Source: Orbaceae bacterium ESL0727
Lineage (GTDB): Bacteria; Pseudomonadota; Gammaproteobacteria; Enterobacterales; Orbaceae
Direction: 5' to 3'
Length of the DNA: 64,000 nucleotides
Assembly: GCA_029433345.1 (NCBI GenBank)
Contig: JAQTHY010000001.1
Location: 806,001 to 870,000 of the forward strand
Shown: one piece after another, positions 17,331-26,287 of the stretch
Numbering within the stretch: position 1 is the first letter of the stretch
Layout of the letters: every line of letters starts with the position of its first letter
Notes under the pieces: generated by a model
Told to the model about the DNA's origin: nothing
What the model saw: only the letters and a program-made list of their open reading frames with translations
Database searches by the model: none
Made by a program: the position numbers and the translations under genes

Positions 17331-18243
17331 AACAATGCGCACCTTTACCATTGTGGTTGAATGCAATAGCTTTTCTAAAGCGGCGGCACTGCTTTATAAG
17401 ACACCAGCCGCAATCAGTTACCGGATTAAATCATTAGAAGATGATCTTGGCATTCAACTGTTTGAACGCACAACACGCAGTGTCGTTTTAACCTTAGCCG
17501 GTGAACATCTCTATGATCGCTGTTGTCAATGGCTGGCATGGTTAACAACGGTTCCAGACGAGTTGCAGCAAATTAATGATGGTGTCGAAAGACGCATCAA
17601 TATTACGATTAATAACTTACTGTTTGATGCAGACGCCGTTGCCGAATTTTTAGTTTATTTAAAAGCTAAATATCCATTTACCCAATTTAATTTAACGCGG
17701 CAGGTTTATATGGGTGTTTGGGATTCACTTTTACACAGTGATTGCCATTTAGCGATTGGCGCGACGGGCTCGGAATCATTAGATAATATGATTAATGTTC
17801 ATCCATTAGGCGAAATTGAGTGGTTATTTGTGATAGCCAAACATCATCCTTTAGCCAAAATAGAAGGTAAATTATCGAATGATGTCTTAAGAGGATATCC
17901 AGCCATTAATGTTGAAGATACCTCTACGCATATTACTAAACGTGTTGCTTGGCTGTTACCCGGTCAAGTAGAAATTACGGTCCCGAATTTACGCACTAAA
18001 TTAGCGTGTCATTTAAAAGGGCTGGGTATCGGTTTTTTACCGAAAAAATTATGCCAATCTTATATAGAGAAAGGCGATTTAATCAGATGTGATGTGTTTA
18101 ATGAACGTAAACCCTCACAATTATCATTGGCATGGAAAAAGGCGCATATGGGTAAGGTCATGAATGAAATTGTCCATTTATTTCAAACTAACCACCCAAT
18201 TGCGAATGCTTTTTTAAAAAATATAGATAAAAGAGTTAATTAA
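17317..18243 (+). CDS. allS: LysR-family activator of allantoin genes
   Basis: A 308-residue LysR-type regulator, the same length as E. coli AllS and similar along its whole length: the N-terminal helix-turn-helix (NSFSKAAALLYKTPAAISYRIKSLE, quoted in part as SFSKAAALLYKTPAAISY), then ELQQINDGVERRINITINNLL, VYMGVWDSLLH and GLGIGFLPKKLCQS. AllS activates the ureidoglycolate/oxalurate genes under anaerobic conditions in E. coli. I choose the ATG at 17317 because AAAGGA is 7 nt before it; the ATG at 17311 and the start at 17296 are badly spaced. It overlaps allH and is followed by pucG after 15 nt, so it is transcribed with its probable targets. Confidence 0.92.
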   Translation: MLDLETMRTFTIVVECNSFSKAAALLYKTPAAISYRIKSLEDDLGIQLFERTTRSVVLTLAGEHLYDRCCQWLAWLTTVPDELQQINDGVERRINITINNLLFDADAVAEFLVYLKAKYPFTQFNLTRQVYMGVWDSLLHSDCHLAIGATGSESLDNMINVHPLGEIEWLFVIAKHHPLAKIEGKLSNDVLRGYPAINVEDTSTHITKRVAWLLPGQVEITVPNLRTKLACHLKGLGIGFLPKKLCQSYIEKGDLIRCDVFNERKPSQLSLAWKKAHMGKVMNEIVHLFQTNHPIANAFLKNIDKRVN

Positions 18244-18258
18244 TAAAAGGAAAATAAA

Positions 18259-19503
18259 ATGTTAGATCTCACGCAATATGACCAAATTAATCCCCCTTAC
18301 CGCTTATTGATGGGGCCCGGGCCGGTTAATGCCGATCCCCGTGTGACGCGTGCTATGGCTGCACCTTTGATCGGTCAATTTGATCCGGTTATGACAGGCT
18401 ATATGAATCAAACCATGGCGTTATATCGCGATATTTTTAAAACGCGTAATCAACAAACATTTGTTATTGATGGTACCGCGCGGGCGGGTATCGAAGCGGT
18501 TTTAATGTCAACGATTCGTCCGGGCGATAAAGTTTTAGTGCCTAATTTTGGGCGATTTGGTCTATTGCTATGTGAAATCGCGCGTCGTTGCCGTGCTGAA
18601 GTTCACTCTATCGAAGTGCCATGGGGTGAAGTCTTTGATCCTAATGTGATTGAAGATGCGATTAAAAAAGTCAAACCACGACTATTATTATGTGTCCAAG
18701 GGGATACTTCAACGACAATGCTACAACCGCTGGATAAGATAGGGGAAATTTGTCGACGTCATGGTGTGTTAAGTTATGTCGATGCAACCGCTTCTATTGT
18801 GGGTAATGATCTCCAAGTGGATAACTGGAAACTTGATGGTGTTTCAGCGAGTTTACAAAAATGTTTAAGCGGTCCTCCAGGTGTTGCACCATTAACACTT
18901 AATGATGAGATGACAGCTGTGATTCAAAAACGTAAATGTACTGAATCGGGTATCCGTGCTGAAAATGATACCGATGGTTCAGATGAAATCATTTATTCTA
19001 ACTATTTTGATATCGATATGATTATCCGTTATTGGGGCGCAGAAAGAATTAATCACCATACCGAAGCAACCAGTATGCTATTTGCTGCACGTGAATGTGC
19101 GCGAATTGTCTTACAAGAAGGGCTCGATAATACGATCAAACGTCATGAAATTAATGGTAATGCGATGTTAGCCGGACTACAAGCAATGGGCTTGGAGATT
19201 TTTGGTGATGTTAAACATAAGATGAATAATGTGGTTGGTGTAAAACGACCTGATCATATCAATGATATGCAAGTACGTAATTTAATGTTAAATGATTTTG
19301 CCATTGAAATCGGGGCATCATTTGGTCCATTAAAAGGTAATGTATGGCGTATTGGTACGATGGGCTATAACGCACGTAAAGATTGTGTGATGCAAACATT
19401 AGCGGCGTTTGAGGCAGTATTAAATAAAGTGGGCTTTAAAACTGTACAAGGTGCAGGATTACAGGCTGCTTGGAATATTTACGATAAAAATCAGTCAAAA
19501 TAA
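18259..19503 (+). CDS. pucG: (S)-ureidoglycine-glyoxylate aminotransferase
   Basis: A 414-residue PLP-dependent aminotransferase of the alanine-glyoxylate type. The PLP lysine is Lys201 in SLQKCLSGPPG; GTARAGIEA (72-80) and YVDATAS (173-179) are the cofactor region. Length and residues near the substrate site (LIGQFDP with Gln40, and SNYFDID with Asn248) fit PucG/HpxJ enzymes, which transaminate ureidoglycine with glyoxylate to give oxalurate and glycine, better than serine-pyruvate enzymes. It directly follows allS. In this locus it would supply oxalurate for AllFGH without AllD. An alanine- or serine-glyoxylate role is the alternative. Confidence 0.82.
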   Translation: MLDLTQYDQINPPYRLLMGPGPVNADPRVTRAMAAPLIGQFDPVMTGYMNQTMALYRDIFKTRNQQTFVIDGTARAGIEAVLMSTIRPGDKVLVPNFGRFGLLLCEIARRCRAEVHSIEVPWGEVFDPNVIEDAIKKVKPRLLLCVQGDTSTTMLQPLDKIGEICRRHGVLSYVDATASIVGNDLQVDNWKLDGVSASLQKCLSGPPGVAPLTLNDEMTAVIQKRKCTESGIRAENDTDGSDEIIYSNYFDIDMIIRYWGAERINHHTEATSMLFAARECARIVLQEGLDNTIKRHEINGNAMLAGLQAMGLEIFGDVKHKMNNVVGVKRPDHINDMQVRNLMLNDFAIEIGASFGPLKGNVWRIGTMGYNARKDCVMQTLAAFEAVLNKVGFKTVQGAGLQAAWNIYDKNQSK

Positions 19504-20131
19504 GCCTCATAATGTTGTAACGAGGTTTGTGGTGCCGTTGGTTATTGCCGACGGCACATAATACATATCCTGAGTTAGCTAATCTGATAACCCTCACTAT
19601 TCCTACCTTGTTTGTCATGACTAACCGCATCAATGCTATTTATCCTCTTATTTTCCTTGATATTTTACTTAATACATTGCTCAATGAAAAGCATGCTAAA
19701 AATAGCATGATTTTAACTATTCTTATTACTGATAACCCTTGCTGAATCAAATAGGTGCATTGCATTATCATGGTGCAATATAGTGGTTGCGATTATGCTA
19801 AATAAGCTAGCAATAAAAAAGGCGATGATGTTATCTACCCACCTCTTTGTGGTTATGTTATTGGTCATCTTTTTAATGGATGATGTGAGCTTAAAAGGCG
19901 ATGTTCGCCTTTCTATGAGGGGACGGATATAGGCAAAATAGGCGTTAATTGAGCTTTTTCTATGATCGATTGATTTTTTTTCGTGCACTTTTAAGCAGAA
20001 CGCGTATAAATATTATTAAGCTATTTTAGGATTTTGTATTGTGTTTTGGCATGACTAAATGGTACAACGTTATAAAAGTGGAACAGTTATTGCTAGAAGA
20101 GAGACTTATCTCAATTTTGAGGAGAATAATA
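19504..20131. other. Long intergenic region before allB
   Basis: No convincing gene is seen in 628 nt. A 10-bp stem with one G-T pair (GTGCCGTTGG 19532-19541 / CCGACGGCAC 19548-19557) follows pucG and may end transcription, although it has no T-run. A second hairpin AAAGGCGA-tgt-TCGCCTTT lies at 19894-19912. The allB ribosome-binding site GAGGAG is at about 20119-20124. Short frames on both strands have no ribosome-binding site and look spurious. Confidence 0.5.
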
Positions 20132-21598
20132 ATGAACCATGCTATTAGCGATAAGGCTACTAGAGATAATGTTATTAAAGACAATGTTATTAAAGATAAT
20201 GCTATCAAGACCAATACTATCACGGACTCTGCAATTTACGATATGGTGATAAAAAATGGATTAGTTATCACCGAATCAGGCGAAATAGAGACAGATATCG
20301 CGATTAAATCAGGTAAGATCGCCGCCATCGGGCCTGATTTAAACAACGCCAAAGAGATTATTGATGCAAGTGGCTTAATTGTCAGCCCCGGCATGGTTGA
20401 TGTGCATGTTCATATTACCGAACCCGGTGGTGTGCGTTCTGAATGGGAAGGCTATCAGACAGGCACAAGTGCTTGCGCTAAAGGGGGCGTCACCACGTTT
20501 GTCGAAATGCCACTTAATCAACTCCCGGCTACCACTAGTGGTGAAACATTAAAGAAAAAATTTGCTGCCGGTAAAGATAAGCTGCATGTTGATGTTGCTT
20601 CGTTTGGTGGCTTAGTACCTTATAATGTCGATAGTGGCGCAATTCAAGAACAAGCCGATGCAGGTGTGGCGGCATTTAAATGTTTTATGGGAACCTGTGG
20701 TGATCCAACCTTGGAAGGTGACTTCGCCAACGTGAATGATTATGCGCTTTGGGAAGGCATGCGCCAAATAGCAAAAACGGGCAAATTATTAGCGATACAT
20801 GCCGAAAATGCGCCGATTACTGATATGCTCGGTAAATTAGCGAAAGATCGTGGTGAAACAAAAGTGTCGGAATATGTGGCAACGCGTCCCGCTTTTACCG
20901 AAGTTGAACCTATTCGTCGTGCAATCTTTTTTGCTAAACAGACAGGTTGTCGTATTCATATTTGCCATGTTGCCTGTCCTGAAGGTGTTGAAGAGGTGAT
21001 TAAAGCCCGCAATGAAGGTGTTGATGTCACTTGCGAAACCTGTCTGCATTACCTCTATTTTACCACCGATCAATTAGATGCCATTGGCACAGTCGCGAAA
21101 TGTTCACCACCTATTCGTGATAAAACTGCGCAAGATGGCCTTTGGAAATATCTTTTTTCAGGACATATTATTACGGCTGTTTCGGATCACTCGCCATGTC
21201 CATTTGCACTTAAAGATAAAACTAATGCGTTTGATGCGTGGGGCGGTATTTCAGGTGTACAAAATGATGTGGATATCTTATTTGACGAAGCGGTACAAAA
21301 GCGTGGTATGTCGCTAAGATTATTTGCCGATATCATTGCTAAAAATCCCGCCCGCCGTTTTGACTTGCCAACTAAAGGATCTATTACGGTTGGTAAAGAT
21401 GCAGATTTTGTCTTTATCAAACCACGTTCCCCTTACACATTAAAAGCGGCTGATTTGGAATATCGCAATAAATTTAGCCCTTACGTTGGGCGAACTGTCG
21501 GTGCTCAAGTGGTACGGACTATTTTGCGGGGTCGTACCATTTATACTTTAGATAAGGGAGTGGCAAACGAGCCAACCGGCCAATTTATTTTAAGATAA
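20132..21598 (+). CDS. allB: Allantoinase with an N-terminal repeat extension
   Basis: A 488-residue cyclic amidohydrolase, about 35 longer than E. coli AllB (453). From residue 37 (DMVIKNGLVI) the match is continuous. Metal and catalytic positions are clear: DVHVHITEPG, FKCFMGTCGD with the lysine that is carbamylated, HAENA, HICHVACPEG and SDHSPCP. The enzyme opens allantoin to allantoate. The first 36 residues are a pentapeptide repeat (DNVIK, DNVIK, DNAIK and variants) and look like copies of the native DMVIK strand. The ATG at 20132 has GAGGAG at good spacing; no ribosome-binding site precedes the internal ATG at 20243, so the extension is probably translated. The NCS1 permease gene follows. 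Confidence 0.94.
   Translation: MNHAISDKATRDNVIKDNVIKDNAIKTNTITDSAIYDMVIKNGLVITESGEIETDIAIKSGKIAAIGPDLNNAKEIIDASGLIVSPGMVDVHVHITEPGGVRSEWEGYQTGTSACAKGGVTTFVEMPLNQLPATTSGETLKKKFAAGKDKLHVDVASFGGLVPYNVDSGAIQEQADAGVAAFKCFMGTCGDPTLEGDFANVNDYALWEGMRQIAKTGKLLAIHAENAPITDMLGKLAKDRGETKVSEYVATRPAFTEVEPIRRAIFFAKQTGCRIHICHVACPEGVEEVIKARNEGVDVTCETCLHYLYFTTDQLDAIGTVAKCSPPIRDKTAQDGLWKYLFSGHIITAVSDHSPCPFALKDKTNAFDAWGGISGVQNDVDILFDEAVQKRGMSLRLFADIIAKNPARRFDLPTKGSITVGKDADFVFIKPRSPYTLKAADLEYRNKFSPYVGRTVGAQVVRTILRGRTIYTLDKGVANEPTGQFILR
20135..20254 (+). repeat. 15-nt tandem array inside the allB reading frame
   Basis: Eight 15-nt units start at codon 2 (20135) and end with the native unit GATATGGTGATAAAA at 20240-20254. 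Units at 20165 and 20180 are nearly identical (GAyAATGTTATTAAA). Translation gives pentapeptides of the form D-N-V/A-I-K. The unit length equals five codons, so the frame is kept. Confidence 0.9.
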
Positions 21599-21608
21599 TC
21601 GATATTTG

Positions 21609-21683
21609 CAAGCTGCTGATAATTATATTAATGATGACCGAATTGCTTATCACCAAGTTGATGATAAGCAAGTTGATTATAGG
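21609..21683. repeat. Degenerate 15-nt tandem array between allB and the permease
   Basis: Five 15-nt units start at 21609, with the best at 21609 (CAAGCTGCTGATAAT), 21654 (CAAGTTGATGATAAG) and 21669 (CAAGTTGATTATAGG). The array ends about 30 nt before the permease start codon. Confidence 0.75.
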
Positions 21684-21714
21684 GTTATCAGGAAATGGAT
21701 TAAGGAATAATAAT

Positions 21715-23103
21715 ATGACGAATAAGAATAATATAGAAACTGTCTCGCCAGAAAACGCATTGATGGATGAATCATTGATGCCAAAAAAAGATAATGAAAG
21801 AACGGTTGGTGTGATTCCCTATATTTTTATGTGGATAGGTGATGGCGTTAACCTAGGCAATATGACCCTAGGTGCTAGCTTAATGGTGGCGGGGATTGCG
21901 ACCCTAAATATTTTCCAAACTTTCTTAGCCGGTTTGAGCGCGATTGCGATTATTTCGGTGATTTTTGCCTTAAATGATCGGTTAGGATATCGAACCGGTA
22001 TTCCTTATGTTGTCCAATTACGGCTCTCCTTTGGGATAAAAGGCTCTATGATCTCTTCGTTATTGCGCGGTATTCCCGCGATTGTCTGGTATGGTTTCCA
22101 AAGTTGGATTGGCGGGTCTGCATTAAATGAAATTGTTAAAGTATTAACCCATCACACCTTTGATAATGTATTTGCCTGTTTTGTCGTTTTACAATTTGTT
22201 CAGATAGGCTTAGCGCTGTACGGTTTTCACGCTGTGAAATGGGTCGAAATCTTGGTTTCTTCAGTGATTTTGCTGGCGCTATTGTATCTATTTTATTTAC
22301 TCATCACTAATCATAAAGAGATTATTATTGAAAAATGGGTGAATACCAAAGGGACATGGGGATTGCCATTTTTTGGTTTTATCATGGCATTTTTGGGGAA
22401 TTATGCCGCTATTTTTTTAAGCGCTGCTGATTATTCTCGCGAACTCAAAGCCGGCATCAGCGATACAAAACGGGGATTTCTATATTTCTGCCCAATCGTT
22501 ATTGCTTACGGTTTTGTGCTAACCATTGGTGCGATGCTTGCCGCAGCAACTGGCAATACCAATCCGGTAAAGGCATTTGCGATTATTGTCGATAATTCGT
22601 ATGTGACAGTTGCCGTTTCGACTTTTATTGTGTTAGGGGCGATTGCGGTCAATATGGTTGCAAATATTATTCCACCCGCGTATGTGGTCACGTTATTAAC
22701 TAAAATCAACTATAAATCGGCGGTGATCATTACTGGATTACTGGCGATAGGGTCGTTACCTTGGTTATTAGTACAAGACTCTTCTGCCATCGGCTTGCAA
22801 ATTTTTATTTTGACCTATTCAGCTTTCTTAGGACCGATTGTGGCTATCTTATTAGTTGAATATTATCTTTTAAGAAAAGAACGTGTGAATATCGCCGAAC
22901 TTTATCGACCTAATGGGCAATTTGCTGGTTTTAATAAAGCCGCTATTCTTGCCATGTTAATTGGTGCAGGCGCGGCCTTTTTCGAGGTCAATCTGACTTG
23001 GATCATCGGTTTTGTGGTAGGGGGAACGTCCTATTATTTATTAATGAAATATGCCTTTGCTAATTCACCTTTTAAACGCGGCACTATTTTCGAAAAGCGT
23101 TAG
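21715..23103 (+). CDS. NCS1-family allantoin permease
   Basis: A 462-residue transporter of the nucleobase-cation-symport-1 family with about 12 membrane segments. The N-terminal block PYIFMWIGDGVNLGNMTLGAS and GIPAIVWYGFQSWIGGSALNEIV are typical of NCS1 proteins such as PucI, Mhp1 and CodB. Located 116 nt after allantoinase, it most likely imports allantoin; hydantoin, uracil or cytosine transport are the family alternatives. The start at 21715 has AAGGA 8 nt upstream; an earlier in-frame ATG at 21631 lies in the 15-nt array and lacks such a site. Confidence 0.87.
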   Translation: MTNKNNIETVSPENALMDESLMPKKDNERTVGVIPYIFMWIGDGVNLGNMTLGASLMVAGIATLNIFQTFLAGLSAIAIISVIFALNDRLGYRTGIPYVVQLRLSFGIKGSMISSLLRGIPAIVWYGFQSWIGGSALNEIVKVLTHHTFDNVFACFVVLQFVQIGLALYGFHAVKWVEILVSSVILLALLYLFYLLITNHKEIIIEKWVNTKGTWGLPFFGFIMAFLGNYAAIFLSAADYSRELKAGISDTKRGFLYFCPIVIAYGFVLTIGAMLAAATGNTNPVKAFAIIVDNSYVTVAVSTFIVLGAIAVNMVANIIPPAYVVTLLTKINYKSAVIITGLLAIGSLPWLLVQDSSAIGLQIFILTYSAFLGPIVAILLVEYYLLRKERVNIAELYRPNGQFAGFNKAAILAMLIGAGAAFFEVNLTWIIGFVVGGTSYYLLMKYAFANSPFKRGTIFEKR

Positions 23104-23450
23104 TCTCTCTATTATGGGCGCACCCTTATTGCGCTGGAATGTGAATAACAAAAACCTGAATTTTTGTTTGATTCAGGTTTGACACAAGCAGCCAATAAGG
23201 GGAAAGATTAATTTATCATCGCTTTACGGGTTATGCCATTTTGTGGTGTTGTTCATAACATTCAGAACTACTACCCATTTCAATCAGTTGGTTAGACTAT
23301 TTTGCTGATGGCTGTTTGCATAATTAGCTGCTTTTTGGGGAAAAGAGATAGGGTGATACACACAAACCATCGAGCAATAAAACTGCATTTTCAATGTTAA
23401 TCAGCTATAATGACCCCCTTGGGTAACATGAATATCACTTAAGGTTAGCT
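23104..23450. other. Intergenic region with hairpin, permease to rpe
   Basis: No gene is visible. A perfect 10-bp stem AAACCTGAAT (23152-23161) / ATTCAGGTTT (23171-23180) lies 50 nt after the permease stop. The T-run is only on the minus-strand side. At about 23258-23280 TTCAGAACTACTA recalls the dispersed element but the rest diverges. Confidence 0.5.
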
Positions 23451-24119
23451 ATGAAAAAATTTCTTATTGCGCCATCTATCTTATCTGCCAATTTTGCTAA
23501 ATTAGGCGAAGATACCCAGCAAGTGTTAGATGCTGGAGCCGATGTTATTCATTTTGATGTAATGGATAACCATTTTGTGCCTAACCTAACGATGGGTGCT
23601 ATGTTTTGTAAAGCCTTGCGTGATTATGGTATTACTGCCCCTATCGATGTGCATTTAATGGTGTCACCGGTCGAAGAGTTGATTGTATCGTTTGCCAAAG
23701 CGGGTGCCACCCATATCTCCATTCATCCTGAAGCGACGGTGCATCTGGATCGCGCATTACAACTGATTCGTGATAACGGTTGTACTGCAGGAGTTGTCTT
23801 TAATCCTGCTACCCCACTAGATTATTTAGATTATATTATGGATAAGATTGATCTGATTTTATTGATGAGTGTTAATCCGGGATTTGGTGGTCAAGCATTT
23901 ATTCCGTCCACATTAATCAAATTGCAGCAAGCCCGGCGCTTGATTGATGCGTCTGGTTTGTCGATTCGTCTTGAAGTAGACGGGGGGGTTAAGGTGGATA
24001 ATATTGCCGAAATTGCTAAGGCGGGTGCTGATATGTTTGTCGCCGGGTCAGCGATTTTTAGTCAACCCGATTATAAAACAGTGATTGATGCCATGCGGGC
24101 AGAATTAGCCACAATTTAA
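23451..24119 (+). CDS. rpe: Ribulose-phosphate 3-epimerase
   Basis: A 222-residue TIM-barrel enzyme matching Rpe in length. Metal/catalytic positions are visible: [13 protein letters not shown] at the start, [14 protein letters not shown] (His and Asp), [16 protein letters not shown] and EVDGGV with the second catalytic aspartate. It interconverts ribulose-5-phosphate and xylulose-5-phosphate in the pentose phosphate pathway. The order rpe-gph-trpS is as in E. coli. AAGG lies 8 nt before the ATG. Confidence 0.97.
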   Translation: MKKFLIAPSILSANFAKLGEDTQQVLDAGADVIHFDVMDNHFVPNLTMGAMFCKALRDYGITAPIDVHLMVSPVEELIVSFAKAGATHISIHPEATVHLDRALQLIRDNGCTAGVVFNPATPLDYLDYIMDKIDLILLMSVNPGFGGQAFIPSTLIKLQQARRLIDASGLSIRLEVDGGVKVDNIAEIAKAGADMFVAGSAIFSQPDYKTVIDAMRAELATI

Positions 24120-24134
24120 TCACGCAATTAATTA

Positions 24135-24242
24135 ATCGATTAATCAAAACGTTAAGTCATAACTTAAAACATAAGTTAACGCATAACTAAAACAATAAGT
24201 TAAGCAACAAGTTAAGTTATAATTTAAACAGTAATGAAAACA
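24135..24242. repeat. Degenerate 12-nt tandem array, nine units
   Basis: Nine 12-nt units start at 24135 with the consensus ATAAGTTAAaCA; units at 24171, 24195 and 24207 are clearest. The array fills the rpe-gph gap and runs up to the first possible gph start codon (24234), which lies in its last unit. Confidence 0.8.
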
Positions 24243-24272
24243 ACTTATCAAACAAAAAAACGTAGGCCTGAC

Positions 24273-24980
24273 ATGATGCATAAAAAAACAGTTGATGATA
24301 TCCAAGCATTTGCTTTTGATCTTGATGGCACATTGGTTGATAGTGTGCCAGGGTTAGCGATGGCCACACAAAGAATGTTAGCGGATCTGAATTTGCCAAC
24401 AGTGAGCGAAGGGCACGTCAAGAACTGGGTCGGCAATGGTGTTGATGTGATGTTGGGGCGTGTTTTTGCGGCTATTAACGTTGCGCCATCAGACGCGTTG
24501 TTAGCGCAGGCCAAAGATTCGTTTAATCGACATTATGATGAGGTTATTGACCAAGGCACAACGTTATTCCCACATGTTAAAGAGACATTGCGAATCCTTC
24601 AGGAAAATCATTATCCATTAGCCCTCGTGACCAATAAACCTAAGCAATTTTTACCTGCGCTGTTGGCGTCTTTGGGTATTGAAAGCTATTTTACGTTAGT
24701 ATTGGGTGGCGGCGATGTGGTGAAAATGAAACCCCATCCTGCGCCGCTGTATCAGGTTTTAGCCAGTTTTGGGCTGTTTAGTCATCAGCTACTTTTTGTG
24801 GGTGATTCTAAAAATGATATTAATGCGGCTAAAAATGCGTATTGCCCAACGGTTGGGTTAACGTATGGTTATAATTATGGTGTATCGATTGCAACCAGTG
24901 AACCTGACTTTTTACTTGATGATTTTAAAGATATTTTAACACTTGTCCCGTTACCGAAACGGCAGGCAAAAGCAAACTAA
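24273..24980 (+). CDS. gph: Phosphoglycolate phosphatase
   Basis: A HAD-superfamily phosphatase of about 235 residues. The nucleophile motif FDLDGTLVDS begins near residue 15; motif II TNKP and the motif III/IV segments (KPHPAPLY, FVGDSKNDINAAK) follow in order. It removes phosphate from 2-phosphoglycolate, a by-product of DNA repair, and sits between rpe and trpS as in E. coli. I prefer 24273 (or 24276) with AGG upstream; the upstream ATG at 24234 is in the 12-nt array and would add residues not seen in the family. Confidence 0.93.
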   Translation: MMHKKTVDDIQAFAFDLDGTLVDSVPGLAMATQRMLADLNLPTVSEGHVKNWVGNGVDVMLGRVFAAINVAPSDALLAQAKDSFNRHYDEVIDQGTTLFPHVKETLRILQENHYPLALVTNKPKQFLPALLASLGIESYFTLVLGGGDVVKMKPHPAPLYQVLASFGLFSHQLLFVGDSKNDINAAKNAYCPTVGLTYGYNYGVSIATSEPDFLLDDFKDILTLVPLPKRQAKAN

Positions 24981-25028
24981 TAGCGATATGAGGGCGCGTT
25001 ATAACATCCTTTATCGCGTTTATATTTT

Positions 25029-25047
25029 GTCGGCGATAGTCGCCGGC
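25029..25047. other. Hairpin between gph and trpS
   Basis: GTCGGCGA-tag-TCGCCGGC forms an 8-bp stem with one G-T pair and a triloop. It resembles the GTCGGCGAC core of the stem in the 135-bp repeats, so it may belong to the same REP-like family. It has no T-run. Confidence 0.45.
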
Positions 25048-25135
25048 ATAGTTAAGTTGAAGATAAATTATCACCTGGCAAAGTCATCTGCTATCGAGCT
25101 GATGGGGTAGATAATTGTAATTAGGAATGAATGAT

Positions 25136-26134
25136 ATGAGTAAACCTATCGTATTTAGTGGCGCTCAGCCATCAGGCGAGTTAACACTTGGTAACTATTT
25201 AGGAGCCTTAAGAAATTGGGTTACCTTACAACATGAATATGACTGCGTTTATTGCATTGTGAATCAACATGCAATCACCGTACGCCAAGATCCAATTAAA
25301 TTAAAAAAAGCGACATTAGATACTTTAGCGCTCTATTTAGCGTGCGGTATTGATCCGAAAAAGAGCACAATTTTTGTGCAATCACAAGTTTCGGCACACG
25401 CTGAATTAGGTTGGGCGCTTAACTGCTATACCTATTTTGGTGAATTGAGTCGCATGACGCAATTTAAAGATAAATCGGCACGCTATGCCGAAAATATTAA
25501 TGCTGGCCTTTTCGATTATCCGGTATTAATGGCTGCGGATATTTTATTATATCAAGCCGGTTTGGTGCCAGTTGGCGATGATCAGAAACAGCATCTTGAA
25601 TTAACGCGTGATATTGCGATGCGCTTTAATGCGATTTATGGTGATATTTTTACCGTTCCTGAACCGTTTATTCCTAAATCAGGTGCACGGGTGATGGCGC
25701 TGCAAGATCCAACTAAAAAAATGTCGAAATCAGATGATAATCGCAATAATGTGATCGGTTTGCTGGAAAATCCGAAAGATATTGAGAAGAAGATTAAACG
25801 TGCCGTGACAGATTCAGATGAACCGCCAATGATTCGTTATGATCTTAAAAATAAAGCGGGTGTCTCTAATTTATTGGATATTTTGACTGGCATAACCGGT
25901 AAGCCGATTGCTGATCTTGAAAAAGAGTTTGCTGGTAAGATGTATGGACAGCTAAAAAGTGAAGTCGCAGCACAGGTTATCGAAACATTAACGGCGTTAC
26001 AGACGAAATATCAAGCGTATCGTAATGATGAGAGCTATTTGCGTACCGTTATGCAAGAAGGTGCAGAAAAAGCAAAAGCTAAAGCGATGCCAACCCTGAA
26101 AAAAGTTTATGATGCAATTGGTTTTGTGCAGTAA
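25136..26134 (+). CDS. trpS: Tryptophanyl-tRNA synthetase
   Basis: A 332-residue class I aminoacyl-tRNA synthetase, closely similar to E. coli TrpS from the first residues ([20 protein letters not shown]). The class I signatures are the GNYLGAL region (the HIGH-type motif) and KKMSKSDDN (KMSKS). It charges tRNA-Trp. The ATG at 25136 is chosen because AGGA is about 10 nt before it and it matches the E. coli start; the ATG at 25127 overlaps the ribosome-binding site. Confidence 0.97.
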   Translation: MSKPIVFSGAQPSGELTLGNYLGALRNWVTLQHEYDCVYCIVNQHAITVRQDPIKLKKATLDTLALYLACGIDPKKSTIFVQSQVSAHAELGWALNCYTYFGELSRMTQFKDKSARYAENINAGLFDYPVLMAADILLYQAGLVPVGDDQKQHLELTRDIAMRFNAIYGDIFTVPEPFIPKSGARVMALQDPTKKMSKSDDNRNNVIGLLENPKDIEKKIKRAVTDSDEPPMIRYDLKNKAGVSNLLDILTGITGKPIADLEKEFAGKMYGQLKSEVAAQVIETLTALQTKYQAYRNDESYLRTVMQEGAEKAKAKAMPTLKKVYDAIGFVQ

Positions 26135-26165
26135 ATTTTTGACAATCTCAGTTTTTAATTATCAT

Positions 26166-26240
26166 ATTGTTAATGATGATATTGTTAATAATCATTCAGT
26201 TAGTTATGATAAATTTAACAATAATCGATTTAATAAGCAT
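26166..26240. repeat. Degenerate 15-nt tandem array between trpS and trkA
   Basis: Five 15-nt units start at 26166, with ATTGTTAATGATGAT followed directly by ATTGTTAATAATCAT; later units are weaker (26196, 26211, 26226). Two related units with 16-nt spacing follow up to 26272. The array fills the trpS-trkA gap. Confidence 0.75.
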
Positions 26241-26287
26241 AGATGTTAATAACGATAGATATTGATAACAATGGTGTGTGAACCTGA

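Noticed and set aside
23250..23285. A sixth copy of the dispersed element
   Set aside because: Only TTCAGAACTACTA matches; the TACGTTTATGT part and the left end have diverged, so I do not count it.
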